64,000 bases of DNA from DASPUH01 sp964518505 (GTDB lineage Bacteria; Chloroflexota; Limnocylindria; Limnocylindrales; CSP1-4), in the NCBI GenBank assembly GCA_964518505.1, contig CAZFGT010000001.1, positions 1 through 64,000 on the forward strand. Reading direction: 5' to 3'. Both the position numbers and the translations under genes were made by a program. The notes beneath the pieces were generated by a model. That model was not told the origin of the DNA. It saw only the letters and a program-made list of their open reading frames with translations, and did not search any database. Positions 43,909-53,343 of the stretch are shown here, in pieces; the first letter of the stretch is position 1, and each line of letters starts with the position of its first letter.

Positions 43909-45834
43909 TCAGGCGGTCTCGGCCTCGGCTTCCGCGCGCTGGCGGTCATACTCGCGCCCGGCCGCGCGCCGCCGCTCGTGCACCGACAGGCTCCGCTTGC
44001 GCAGGCGCAGGGAGAGCGGCGTGACCTCCACCAGCTCATCGGCGGCGATGAACTCGATGGCCGATTCCAGGGTCATCGGCCGCGGCGGCGTCAGCCGCAG
44101 GGCCTCGTCATGGGCGTGGGTGCGGATGTTGGTGAGCTTCTTCTCCTTGGTCACGTTGACGTCCATGTCCCCGGGGCGGCTGTTCTCGCCGACCACCATG
44201 CCCTCATAGACCTCCACGCCGGCATCGATGAACAGCTCGGAGCGCTCCTGGAGGTTGAACAGGCCGTAGGCGTTGGAGGTGCCCAGGCGGTCGGCCACCA
44301 GGACGCCCGAGGTGCGATGGGCCACCTCGCCGGCCCACGGCCCGTACCCCTCCCCGATCTGGTGCAGCAGGGCTGTGCCGCGCGTCTCGGTCAGCAGCTG
44401 GCCGCGATAACCCACCAGGCCGCGGACGGGGATCACGTACTCCAGTCGCACGCGGCCGTCGGCGTCGCTGCTCAGCTGCTCGAGACGGCCCTTGCGGGCC
44501 GCCAGCGCCTGCTGGACCAGGCCGATGAACTCGGGCGGCATGTCGATGGTGATGCGCTCGTACGGCTCGTGGACCGCCCCTGCGACCTCGTGGAGGATCA
44601 CCTCCGGGCGCGAGACCTGCAGCTCGTAGCCCTCGCGCCGCATCTGCTCGATGAGCACGGCGAGCTGGAGCTCGCCGCGGCCGCGCACTTCGAACGTGTC
44701 GGCCGACTCCGTCGGGCGGACCTCGATGGCGACGTTGCCCAGCACCTCGCGGTCGAGTCGCGCCTTGAGCTGGCGGCTCGTCACGAACTTGCCCTCGCGG
44801 CCGGCCAGCGGCGAGGTGTTGACCCCGAACGTCATGGCCAGGGTGGGCTCGTCGAGCTCCAGGCGCGGCAGGGGCCGGGGATCGGCCGGGTCGGTCAGCG
44901 TGTCGCCGATGGTGACCTCCGGCAGCCCCGCCACGGCCACGATGTCGCCCGGGCTGGCCGACTCGATGTCGACGCGTTCGATGCCCCGCGCGGTGGTCAG
45001 GCTCGTGACGGTGCCGGTGAGAACGACCGAGCGGCCCGGCTCCACGCTGCCGTCGGCCGACTCCGGCGCCTCGCGCACGACGGTCACACGCCCGCCCATG
45101 CGGATCGTGCCGTTCCACACGCGGCCCACGGCCATCCGGCCGACGTACTCGTTAGCCGACAGATTGGTCACCAGCAGCTGCAGGGGGTGGCCGGGCTCGT
45201 ACACCGGCGCCGGCGTATGGGCCACGAGCTGGTCCAGCAGCGGCCGCAGGTCGCGCCCCGGTTGCGCCAGGTCCATCGTCGCGGTGCCCGCCTTGGCGTT
45301 GGTGTAGACGACCGGGAAGTCGATCTGCTGGGCGTCCGCGCCCAGATCCATGAAGAGCTCGTAGATGGCGTCGAGGACCTCCGCCGCGCGGGCGTCACCG
45401 CGGTCGATCTTGTTGACGGCGACCACGACCGGCAGGCGGCGGGCCATCGCCTTCTGCAGCACGTAGCGCGTCTGCGGCAGGGGGCCCTCCGCGGCATCGA
45501 CGAGCAGGAGCACGGAGTCGACCAGGTTCAGCGAGCGCTCGACCTCGCCGCCGAAGTCGGCATGGCCCGGCGTGTCGACGATGTTGAGGTGCACCCCGTC
45601 GTACTCGAAGGCCGTCTGCTTGGCCAGGATCGTGATGCCCTTCTCGCGCTCCAGGTCGCCCGAGTCCAGCACCCGGTCCACCACCGCCTGGTTGGCCCGG
45701 AAGGCGCCGGTCTGGCGCAGCATCGCGTCCACGAGCGTCGTCTTGCCGTGGTCGACGTGGGCCACGATGGCGATGTCACGCACGTCGGCGCGAGTGGCGA
45801 GGGCAGCAGCGGACGGGGACGCGGGGGTGCTCAT
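43909..45834 (-). CDS. typA: Ribosome-associated GTPase TypA/BipA
   Basis: A 641-residue translational GTPase involved in stress-time ribosome assembly. The G domain has AHVDHGKTTLVDAML, DTPGHADFGGEVER and NKIDR. The elongation-factor-like domains follow, with the TypA-specific C-terminal region (SGVLVADRLGTSNAYGLFNLQERSELFI...ENSRPGDMDVNVTKEKKLTNIR). ATG 45834 is preferred over the upstream GTG 45855. Confidence 0.96.
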   Translation of the reverse strand: MSTPASPSAAALATRADVRDIAIVAHVDHGKTTLVDAMLRQTGAFRANQAVVDRVLDSGDLEREKGITILAKQTAFEYDGVHLNIVDTPGHADFGGEVERSLNLVDSVLLLVDAAEGPLPQTRYVLQKAMARRLPVVVAVNKIDRGDARAAEVLDAIYELFMDLGADAQQIDFPVVYTNAKAGTATMDLAQPGRDLRPLLDQLVAHTPAPVYEPGHPLQLLVTNLSANEYVGRMAVGRVWNGTIRMGGRVTVVREAPESADGSVEPGRSVVLTGTVTSLTTARGIERVDIESASPGDIVAVAGLPEVTIGDTLTDPADPRPLPRLELDEPTLAMTFGVNTSPLAGREGKFVTSRQLKARLDREVLGNVAIEVRPTESADTFEVRGRGELQLAVLIEQMRREGYELQVSRPEVILHEVAGAVHEPYERITIDMPPEFIGLVQQALAARKGRLEQLSSDADGRVRLEYVIPVRGLVGYRGQLLTETRGTALLHQIGEGYGPWAGEVAHRTSGVLVADRLGTSNAYGLFNLQERSELFIDAGVEVYEGMVVGENSRPGDMDVNVTKEKKLTNIRTHAHDEALRLTPPRPMTLESAIEFIAADELVEVTPLSLRLRKRSLSVHERRRAAGREYDRQRAEAEAETA

Positions 45835-45900
45835 GGGGAGTGCTGATTGTCGCACAGGCGTGGCCGGCCGGCCCGCGGGTCCACTGGTAGCATCGCGGCC

Positions 45901-46569
45901 ATGACCGTGGCCGCCCTGCTCCTGCCGGCCTCCGCGGAGGAGGCGCTGACCCCGATCGACGGCCGTCCCCTCGTTCGGCGCCTGGTGGACGCGGCGTGGG
46001 CCGGTGGCGCGGTGCCGGTGATCGTCTCGGTGGCCGACCCGACGGGGGAGGTCGCGGCCGCCCTGGCCGGCGCGCCGGCCACGCTCGTGGCACCCGGCGA
46101 CGTGCTCGGCGGGGTCGACGCCGCCGTGCGCGAGGTCTCCGAGACCGACGCCGTGATGGTCTGGCCGACGGCCTACGCCTGGATCGACCCGGAGACCCTC
46201 ACGTCACTCATCGAGGGCCACGGCGTCACGCCCTTGGCCGTCCTGCGCCCGATGTACGACGGCCGCGCCGGATGGCCGGCCCTGGTTCCGGTCGGGGTCG
46301 CCGCCGGTGCGCGCGACCGCTCGGCGGACCGCGCCGTGGAGGAGGCGCTGGCGGCAATCGACGCGCCGGTGCGCCTGCTCGACCTTGGCGATCCAGGCAG
46401 CGTGCACGACGTGCGCACGGACCGGACGAACCTGCCGTCGTATCAAGGTCCGGCCAGGCCTGCGGGCACGTCCCACGAGTGGGGCAGCCTGGCCGCCGAA
46501 GAGCCCGATGCGTCCGCGCTCGAGGGACCCGGGGCCGCCCCCTTCGGATCGGCCACCGATCCCGACTAG
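45901..46569 (+). CDS. NTP-transferase-like protein lacking the LAGG signature
   Basis: A 222-residue protein resembling MobA/MocA-type nucleotidyltransferases: ALLLPAS at the N-terminus, TPIDGRPLVRRLVDAAWAGGAVPVIVSV, a metal-site-like stretch replaced by VMVWPTAYAWIDPETLTSLI, and GRAGWPALVPVG. The glycine-rich AGGxSxRMG nucleotide loop is absent, so catalysis is doubtful. The C-terminal 40 residues are Pro/Ala/Glu-rich. It is a lone plus-strand gene between typA (divergent) and ligA (convergent, overlapping by 4 bp). Possible substrates are unknown. Confidence 0.6.
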   Translation: MTVAALLLPASAEEALTPIDGRPLVRRLVDAAWAGGAVPVIVSVADPTGEVAAALAGAPATLVAPGDVLGGVDAAVREVSETDAVMVWPTAYAWIDPETLTSLIEGHGVTPLAVLRPMYDGRAGWPALVPVGVAAGARDRSADRAVEEALAAIDAPVRLLDLGDPGSVHDVRTDRTNLPSYQGPARPAGTSHEWGSLAAEEPDASALEGPGAAPFGSATDPD

Positions 46570-48710
46570 GACGCCTCGCCGGCGAGGAGGCGCACGAAGG
46601 CCGCCTCGTCAAGGACCGCCACGCCCAGTTCCTCCGCCTTGGCCAGCTTGGAGCCTGCGTTCTCCCCAGCCACCAGGTAGTCCGTCTTGCGGCTGACCGA
46701 GCTCGCGGCGTGCCCGCCCGCGGCCCGGATGGCGGCCTCGGCACCGGGCCGGTCGAAGCCCGACAGCGTCCCGGTCACGACCATCGTCTTGCCGGCGAGC
46801 GGGCCAGCGTCGGCGCCGGCGGCGCCGGGCGGAGGCGCGACCGGCGGTGTCGCGGTGACTCCGGCGGCCACGAGGCGCGGCAGGAGCGGCGCGGTGATCT
46901 CGTCGCGGAAGAAGCCGGCGATGCTCTGGGCCACCACGTGGCCGATGCCAGGGACCTCCTCGAAACGCTCGTCGGGCAAGGCCACGAGCTCGGCCGTCAC
47001 CCGCGCGGTCCACGCGGCGTCGGTCTCGCCCTCCGCCGACGGCCAGGTGGCCGCCACCCAGTCGGCCAGGTCGATGGCCGTCTGGCTGCCGACGTGTCGG
47101 ATGCCGAGCGCGTTCAGGATCCGCCACAGGGGGCGGGTGCGCGACCGCTCGATGGCCGCCATGAGGTTCTCCGCGCTCTTCTGGGCGTAGCGCTCCAGCG
47201 ACAGGACGTCGTCGAGGGTCAGGCGGTAGAGGTCGGCCGGCTCCTTGACCAGGCCACGCTCCAGGAGCTGGACCAGGACCTTCCACCCGGCGCCCTCGAT
47301 GTCCATCCCGCCGCGGCCGGCGAAGTGGCCCATGCCCTGCGCCACCTGGGCCGGGCAGAACGGGTTGCTGCAGTGGTAGCGGACCTCGCCCTCGTCCTGG
47401 ACCACCTCGGCGTGGCACACGGGACAGGTCGCGGGCATCTGCCACTCGACCTCGCCGCCGGTGCGCCGGTCGACCAGGCTCTGGACGACCTCCGGGATGA
47501 CGTCGCCGGCCTTCTGCAGGACGACCCAGTCGCCGACGCGCACGTCCAGGCGCCGGACCTCGTCGAGGTTGTGGAGCGTGGCCCGTGCGACGGTCGAGCC
47601 GGAGACCACGACCGGCGTCATGTGGGCCACCGGGGTCAACGTGCCCGTCCGGCCCACGTACGCCACGATGTCCTCGACGCGCGTCACGACCTGCTCGGGC
47701 GGGAACTTGAAGGCGATGGCCCAGCGCGGCGCACGGGCCACCATCCCCAGGCGTGCCTGCTGGTCGTATCGGTCGACCTTGACGACCACCCCGTCCGTCT
47801 CGAACGGCAGCTCGTGGCGCGCCTCGCGCCAGCGCTCGGTGAAGGCGATGGCGCCCTCGATGTCGAGGCCGTCCTCGTGATGGCCCTCCACCGGGAGGCC
47901 CAGGGCCGCCAACCGCGCCAGCGCCGCGCTCTGGGCGGCGACGGCCGTCGAGCCGCGTCCGGCGGGGCCCTCCTGGATGAGGATGTAGGCCCACGCGGCG
48001 AGCTTCCGGCTGGCCGTGACCGCGGGATCCAGCTGGCGCAGGGAGCCCGCCCCGCTGTTGCGGGGGTTGGCGTAGCGCGGCAGGCCCTGCTCCTCGCGTT
48101 CGGCGTTGATGCGGGCGAACTCGGCCTTGGGCATGAAGACCTCGCCGCGCGCCTCCAGGTCCAGCGGCTCGGTCAGGCGCGCCGGGATGGCCTGGATCGT
48201 GCGCACGTTGGCCGTGACATCCTCGCCAGTCAGCCCGTCGCCGCGCGTCGCGGCGCGGACGAGCCGGCCGCGCTCGTACCGGAGGCTGACGCTCAGGCCG
48301 TCGATCTTCAGCTCGCAGACGTAACGCAGCTCCGGCACCGGCTCGGGAGCCGGCGCAAGACCCAGACCCTTGCGGACCCGCGCGTCGAAGGCCCGCAGCT
48401 CATCGTGCCCGAACGCGTTGCCCAAGCTGAGCATGGGCGTGCGATGGACCACCTCGGCGAAGGTGACGCTGGGCGCGGCGCCCACGCGCTGGGTGGGGCT
48501 GTCGGGCGTCACCAGCTCGGGGTGGGCGGCCTCCAGCTCCTGGAGTTCGCGCAGGCGGGCGTCGTATTCCGCGTCGGTGAGGGTCGGCGCGTCGTCGATG
48601 TAGTAGCGCCGGTTGGCCTCGTCCAGGATGTCGCGCAGCTCGGCGGCGCGATCCGCCGGCGAGCCGCCCGGGGCGGCCTCCGATGGCCCGTTGACGCCTT
48701 CGCCTGGCAT
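46566..48710 (-). CDS. ligA: NAD-dependent DNA ligase
   Basis: A 714-residue LigA. Domain Ia has YYIDDAPTLTDAEYD. The adenylation lysine is K135 (ELKIDGLS). Then come the OB fold, a four-cysteine zinc finger (CPVCHAEVVQ...CSNPFCPAQ), HhH repeats (LGIRHVGSQTAIDLA, VPGIGHVVAQSI) and a C-terminal BRCT (LAGKTMVVTGTLSGFDRPGAEAAIRAAGG). An Ala/Pro-rich linker precedes the BRCT. It is essential for joining Okazaki fragments. The start is ATG 48710. Confidence 0.97.
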   Translation of the reverse strand: MPGEGVNGPSEAAPGGSPADRAAELRDILDEANRRYYIDDAPTLTDAEYDARLRELQELEAAHPELVTPDSPTQRVGAAPSVTFAEVVHRTPMLSLGNAFGHDELRAFDARVRKGLGLAPAPEPVPELRYVCELKIDGLSVSLRYERGRLVRAATRGDGLTGEDVTANVRTIQAIPARLTEPLDLEARGEVFMPKAEFARINAEREEQGLPRYANPRNSGAGSLRQLDPAVTASRKLAAWAYILIQEGPAGRGSTAVAAQSAALARLAALGLPVEGHHEDGLDIEGAIAFTERWREARHELPFETDGVVVKVDRYDQQARLGMVARAPRWAIAFKFPPEQVVTRVEDIVAYVGRTGTLTPVAHMTPVVVSGSTVARATLHNLDEVRRLDVRVGDWVVLQKAGDVIPEVVQSLVDRRTGGEVEWQMPATCPVCHAEVVQDEGEVRYHCSNPFCPAQVAQGMGHFAGRGGMDIEGAGWKVLVQLLERGLVKEPADLYRLTLDDVLSLERYAQKSAENLMAAIERSRTRPLWRILNALGIRHVGSQTAIDLADWVAATWPSAEGETDAAWTARVTAELVALPDERFEEVPGIGHVVAQSIAGFFRDEITAPLLPRLVAAGVTATPPVAPPPGAAGADAGPLAGKTMVVTGTLSGFDRPGAEAAIRAAGGHAASSVSRKTDYLVAGENAGSKLAKAEELGVAVLDEAAFVRLLAGEAS

Positions 48711-48785
48711 GGCCGGAGGATACGATGTCGCCGATCCTGCTGGCTTTCAGCGGACCCTCAGGGAAGCGTGCTACCGTCCGCTGCC

Positions 48786-50330
48786 GTGACAGCATCGTGG
48801 TCGCGGCGACGCTTCCTGCAAGCCTCCGTGGGCGCTGTCGCCGGGGCCTTCGCCGTCGGCGTCGCGGCCGATGAGATCTTCCTTGGCCGCGTCGGAGCGC
48901 GTGGCGCCAGCGCCACTGCCTCGCCCACACCCACCGGCCCGGCGAAGTCCATCCCGCCGGTGGCCCGCGCGCTGTATCGCTCGCGTGGCGACCTCGCGCC
49001 GCAGGTCATGACCGTCTCCACGCCGGCCATCGGCACGGCGCCCGGTTTCCTGTTCACCACGCCGTCGTACAACTTCAAGAGCGACGGCCCGGCCATCTAC
49101 GACGACCGCGGCTCGCCGGTGTGGGTGCATCCGCTGACCGGAACCACGACCGCGGAAGGGTTCCGCGTGGCGTCCTTTGGTGGCACGCCCGTGCTCACGT
49201 GGTGGGAGGGGACCGTCTCCGCCCAGGGCCTTGGCGCGGGCCAGTACGTCATCGCCGACGACACGTATCGCGAGATCGGCCGTTTCGGGGCCGCCGATGG
49301 CGTGGCCGGCGACCTGCATGAGTTCCTCATCACGCCGCAGGGCACGGCCCTGATCATCGCCGGCCGCGAGGTCCAGCTGGCGTCCCCGGTCACGGTGGCA
49401 GCTTCGGGCAGCGTCGCCCCCACGATCGTGACGACCGCCTGGGAGGGCATCGTCCAGGAGATCGACATCGCGACCCAGAAGGTCCTCTTCGAGTGGCACA
49501 GCATGGACCACGTCGATCCGGCCGAGTCGTACCTCCCGTTGCCCAGCACCCCCGGCCAGGCCTACGACTACCTGCACATGAACTCGATCGATGTCGATAC
49601 GGACGGCAACCTGCTGCTGTCGGCTCGCCATACGTTCTGCGTCTACAAGATCGACCGCACCAGTGGCGCCGTCATGTGGCGCCTGGGCGGCAAGAAGGGC
49701 GACTTCACGATGGGCCCGGGCACGGCCTTCGCCTGGCAGCACGACGCGCGCCGGCAGGCCGATGGCACGATCACCGTGTTCGACGACGACCAGGCCCCCA
49801 ACGGGTCACGTGGCCTCGTGCTTGAGGTGGATGAGACGGCCAAGGCGGCGAGCCTCATCCGCGCCTACGCCCACCCGCCGTCGATCCAGTCGACCAGCCA
49901 GGGCAACATGGAGGTCCTGCCGAACGGCGACGTGTTGATCGGCTGGGGTAGCCAGCCCAACGTCACGGAGTTCGATCAGCCGGGCAAGGTCGTCTTCGAT
50001 GCGGCCCTGCCGCCGGGCGGCTCGTCGTACCGCGCCTTCCGTTTCCCCTGGGTGGCCCGCCCGACCGAGCCGCCGGCCATCGCCCTGGACCTCAGCGAGC
50101 CCGGCACCCTGACGGCCTTCGTCAGCTGGAACGGCGCGACCGAGGTAGCCAGCTGGGAGCTGCTGGGTGGCGGCACGCCGGCCACCCTCACGCCGCTCGC
50201 CTCGGCGCCACGTGACGGCTTCGAGACGGCCTTCGCGATCCCCAAGCGACCGGCCTTCGTGGCGGCCCGCGCCCATAGCTTCACGGGCCTCGTCCTGGGC
50301 ACCTCACCGGTCATCACGACGACCCTGTAA
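48786..50330 (+). CDS. Tat-exported arylsulfotransferase-family protein
   Basis: A 514-residue protein from GTG 48786. The N-terminus has the twin-arginine motif SRRRFLQAS followed by a hydrophobic stretch (AVAGAFAVGVAADEIFL). Export is therefore folded and via Tat. The body is a beta-propeller of the arylsulfotransferase (ASST, PF14269) type: LHEFLITPQGTALII, QEIDIATQKVLFEWHSMDHV, YLHMNSIDVDTDGNLLLSARH, and FAWQHDARRQADGTITVFDD. The conserved His in YDYLHMNSI and WQHDA are where family catalytic residues lie. It transfers sulfuryl groups between phenolic substrates in characterised relatives; the actual acceptor here is unknown. Confidence 0.86.
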   Translation: MTASWSRRRFLQASVGAVAGAFAVGVAADEIFLGRVGARGASATASPTPTGPAKSIPPVARALYRSRGDLAPQVMTVSTPAIGTAPGFLFTTPSYNFKSDGPAIYDDRGSPVWVHPLTGTTTAEGFRVASFGGTPVLTWWEGTVSAQGLGAGQYVIADDTYREIGRFGAADGVAGDLHEFLITPQGTALIIAGREVQLASPVTVAASGSVAPTIVTTAWEGIVQEIDIATQKVLFEWHSMDHVDPAESYLPLPSTPGQAYDYLHMNSIDVDTDGNLLLSARHTFCVYKIDRTSGAVMWRLGGKKGDFTMGPGTAFAWQHDARRQADGTITVFDDDQAPNGSRGLVLEVDETAKAASLIRAYAHPPSIQSTSQGNMEVLPNGDVLIGWGSQPNVTEFDQPGKVVFDAALPPGGSSYRAFRFPWVARPTEPPAIALDLSEPGTLTAFVSWNGATEVASWELLGGGTPATLTPLASAPRDGFETAFAIPKRPAFVAARAHSFTGLVLGTSPVITTTL

Positions 50331-50394
50331 CCCCTCCCGGGCAGGCGCGGCCGGCGCGGCGCGGCACAGCGCGCGGGCCCGAGATGTGCGCGTC

Positions 50395-50523
50395 TTTGCA
50401 CCCCATGACGCATCCGACGGCTGAACGCACCCTCACCTGCCCTTCCGTTCGCGCCGCGCAACGCACATCACCCGAGCCCGCCAGTTGGAGCCTTCCCACG
50501 TCCGATACGTCACGCCATGCAAC
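50395..50523 (+). repeat. Family-2 inverted-repeat element, copy 1
   Basis: An element of about 128 bp between the 3' ends of the arylsulfotransferase gene and pcrA. The left end TTTGCA, six bases, GACGCATCCGACG mirrors the right end CGTCCGATACGTC, six bases, TGCAA. Left and right arms are inverted copies, and a second copy lies at 60026. The interior is about 70 bp with no coding frame. Confidence 0.65.
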
Positions 50524-50573
50524 AAGCGTGCGGCACCGCTGCCCGCGGCCTGAGGCCAGGGCCAGCGGCGGGG

Positions 50574-53279
50574 CTAGGAGCCCGAGACCTCCAGGTTGGC
50601 CAGGCTGGCCAGGAGGCGTTTCACACCGTGGTCGGGAAAGGCGACCGTGACTTCCTCGTCGTCACGGGTCAGCTTGGAGGTCACGACGCGCCCCTCGCCG
50701 AAGGCGCGATGCCGCACCCGGTCGCCGTCGCGGTAGCGCCGCTGGCCGGGGATGGCGGGCGTGGCCGGCACCGCCCAGGCGGCCGGGCTGGCGGGAGAGG
50801 CGCCGCTCGGTCGGTCGGTGGCATCGGGCGCCGTCCCGTAGTACGCGGCGCGCTTGGCGGCCAGATCGCGCGTGGGCCGGAACGCCTCGCCGGGCCGCGG
50901 CGCGCCGACCGACTCCGCCACGTAGCCCCCGCCCGGTGGCAGGATGCGCGGACCCATGGGCCGCGATCGCCCGCGGTCGTACAGCCGCGCCGTACCGCGT
51001 CGCCCGAGCACCACGTCCAGGTCCAGCGGGCCGCCGGCGCGCTCGTCCGGTGAGCGCTGGTCGTCGTCGTAGCCGTCGTCGGCCAGGACGAGACGCGGGC
51101 CGTGCATCAACTCCCCGGGGATCTCCATGAGGAAGCGGCTCGGCGTGGAGAAGCCGCCGCGGCCCCAGGTCGCCCGCTGCGCGGCGTGGGTCAGGTACAG
51201 GCGGTGGCGCGCCCGGGTCAGGCCCACGTAGGCCAGGCGCCGCTCCTCCTCCATCTGGCGTGGGTCCTCCAGCGCCCGGCTGTGGGGGAAGACGCCCTCT
51301 TCCAGGCCGGTGATGAACACCACGTCGAACTCCAGGCCCTTGGCCGCGTGGAGCGTGATGAGGGTGACGGCGTCGGAATCGCGGTCGTAAGCGTCCTGGT
51401 CGGCCACCAGGGCGGTCTCCTCGAGCAGGCGGTCGAGCGCGTCGTCGGGAGCCAGGTCGGCGTAGCGCTGGAAGACCTCGCGCAGCTCGAGCAGGTTGGC
51501 CCAGCGTTCCTCGCCCTCCTCGGTCCCGTCGGCGAGCATGGCCCGGTAGCCCGACTCCTCCAGCACCGCGTCCAGGAGCTCGGGCAGCGGCAGGACCCCG
51601 ATGCGCGTCCGCAGGCGCCGCACGATCTCCGCGAAGGCCCCGAGGGCCGCCCGCGTCCGTGTGGCCATCTCGGGGTCGTCGATGGCCAGGAGGATGCCCT
51701 GCCACACGTCCCCCTCGACGGTCGCGGCGAGGCGGCGGATGGTGGCCAGCGTCTTCTCGCCGAGGCCACGGGCCGGCACGTTGAGGATGCGCTCGAAGGC
51801 CGCCACGTCGCGGTCGTTGCGCAGCACCCGCAGGTAGGCCAGGGCGTCCTTGACCTCACGGCGCTGGTAGAAGCGCACGCCGCCGACCAGCTGGTAGCGC
51901 AGGCCGTAGCGCAGGAACGCTTCCTCGATCGGCCGGGACTGGGCGTTGGCGCGGTACATGATGGCGATGTCACGCAGGTGGTAGAGGCGCTCGTCGCCCT
52001 CGTCGGCGCGCCGAGCCAGCACCGACCCACCGGCCCCGCGCCCGTGCACCAGGGCGTCGGCCTGGCGGGCGATCCACTCGGCTTCCTCGTCCTCCCGGTC
52101 GGCCTCGAAGCGCTCGATCAGCACGCCGCGCGGGTTCTCCGTCCAGAGACGCTTGTCCTTGCGTCCCTCGTTGCGGCTCACCACGGCGTGGGCGGCGTCC
52201 AGGATGAGCTGCGTGGAGCGGTAGTTCTGCTCCAGCTTGACCACCGTGGCCTGGGGGTAGTCCTTCTCGAACTCCAGGATGTTCGTGATGTCCGCGCCGC
52301 GCCACGAGTAGATGCTCTGGTCGTCGTCGCCGACCACGGCCAGGTTGTGGTGGCGTGCCGCGAGCGCGCGGACCCACAGGTACTGGGCGCGGTTGGTGTC
52401 CTGGTATTCATCGACGTGCAGGTAGCGCCAGCGCTCCTGGTAGCGAGCGAGGACCGCCGGCGCCTCGTCGAAAAGGTGCACGGCCTCGATGAGCAGGTCG
52501 TCAAAGTCAAGCGCCCCGGCGGCGTGGAGCCGCGCCTGGTAGCCGCGGAAGGCACGGGCGGCGAGTTGCTCGTGGTAGGTGTGGGCGGCCTTGGCCGCCT
52601 CGTCGGGCCCCAGCAGCTCGTTCTTCCAGCGGCTGATCGTGCCCAGCATGACCGACGGGCGGGTCTCGCCGGTCCCGGCCAGCTCCAGGTCGCGCAGGAC
52701 CTGCTTCATGAGGCCGTTCTGGTCGTCCGTGTCGTAGATGGCGAAGCGCGCATCCAGGCCGATGGCCGACCCGTCGCGCCGCAGGACCCGCGCGCAGAGG
52801 CCGTGGAAGGTGCCCATCGCCACCTGACGGCCGGCGTCCGGCCCCACCAGCGTCATGATCCGCTCGCGCATCTCGGCGGCGGCCTTGTTGGTGAACGTGA
52901 CGGCCAGGATCTGCCACGGGCGGACGCCCTTGACGCCGATGAGGTAGGCCACGCGGTGGGCCAGGACACGGGTCTTGCCGCTGCCGGCACCGGCCAGGAT
53001 GAGGAGCGGACCCTCGGTCGTCGTGACCGCCCGGGCCTGTTCTGCGTTTAGGCGGGCGACGATGTCGCGGGCCAGCGCCTCGCGGTCGACCGGGGCCGCA
53101 GGCGCCCCGTCAGGGCCGGCCGCCGCCGCCGGAAGTCCGACCGCCCCGAACCATGCCGCGAACTCGGCCGGTTCCTGGGGCGTGGCATCCAGCAGCTCGT
53201 CCGGCAGCTCCAGGGCCGCGTCCGGCGCGTCCTCGGGCGGCGCCTCCAGCTCCCCCACCGACCTGCGCGTCGCCTTCAC
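50574..53279 (-). CDS. pcrA: UvrD/PcrA-type DNA helicase
   Basis: A 901-residue SF1A helicase. Walker A is ILAGAGSGKT in motif I, followed by DFDDLL, VDEYQDTNRAQY (II), VVGDDDQSIYSWRGA (III), EQNYRST (IV), VTLITLHAAKGLEF (V) and YVGLTRARHRLYL (VI). The C-terminal extension carries a Tudor-like segment (YRDGDRVRHRAFGEGRVV). The first 70 residues are an acidic Ala/Pro extension before the helicase core. It unwinds DNA in repair and clears RNA polymerase conflicts. Confidence 0.96.
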   Translation of the reverse strand: MKATRRSVGELEAPPEDAPDAALELPDELLDATPQEPAEFAAWFGAVGLPAAAAGPDGAPAAPVDREALARDIVARLNAEQARAVTTTEGPLLILAGAGSGKTRVLAHRVAYLIGVKGVRPWQILAVTFTNKAAAEMRERIMTLVGPDAGRQVAMGTFHGLCARVLRRDGSAIGLDARFAIYDTDDQNGLMKQVLRDLELAGTGETRPSVMLGTISRWKNELLGPDEAAKAAHTYHEQLAARAFRGYQARLHAAGALDFDDLLIEAVHLFDEAPAVLARYQERWRYLHVDEYQDTNRAQYLWVRALAARHHNLAVVGDDDQSIYSWRGADITNILEFEKDYPQATVVKLEQNYRSTQLILDAAHAVVSRNEGRKDKRLWTENPRGVLIERFEADREDEEAEWIARQADALVHGRGAGGSVLARRADEGDERLYHLRDIAIMYRANAQSRPIEEAFLRYGLRYQLVGGVRFYQRREVKDALAYLRVLRNDRDVAAFERILNVPARGLGEKTLATIRRLAATVEGDVWQGILLAIDDPEMATRTRAALGAFAEIVRRLRTRIGVLPLPELLDAVLEESGYRAMLADGTEEGEERWANLLELREVFQRYADLAPDDALDRLLEETALVADQDAYDRDSDAVTLITLHAAKGLEFDVVFITGLEEGVFPHSRALEDPRQMEEERRLAYVGLTRARHRLYLTHAAQRATWGRGGFSTPSRFLMEIPGELMHGPRLVLADDGYDDDQRSPDERAGGPLDLDVVLGRRGTARLYDRGRSRPMGPRILPPGGGYVAESVGAPRPGEAFRPTRDLAAKRAAYYGTAPDATDRPSGASPASPAAWAVPATPAIPGQRRYRDGDRVRHRAFGEGRVVTSKLTRDDEEVTVAFPDHGVKRLLASLANLEVSGS

Positions 53280-53343
53280 CGGCCGATTCTACGGGAAGGC
53301 CCTTGGCAGGCCATGGCTGCGCCCCGACGCTATCCTCGGGGCG

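Noticed and set aside
45996..50330. Single 1444-residue plus-strand frame
   Set aside because: Only the last 514 codons encode a recognised protein; the rest is antisense to ligA and out of frame with the NTP-transferase-like gene, so the frame is open by GC bias only.
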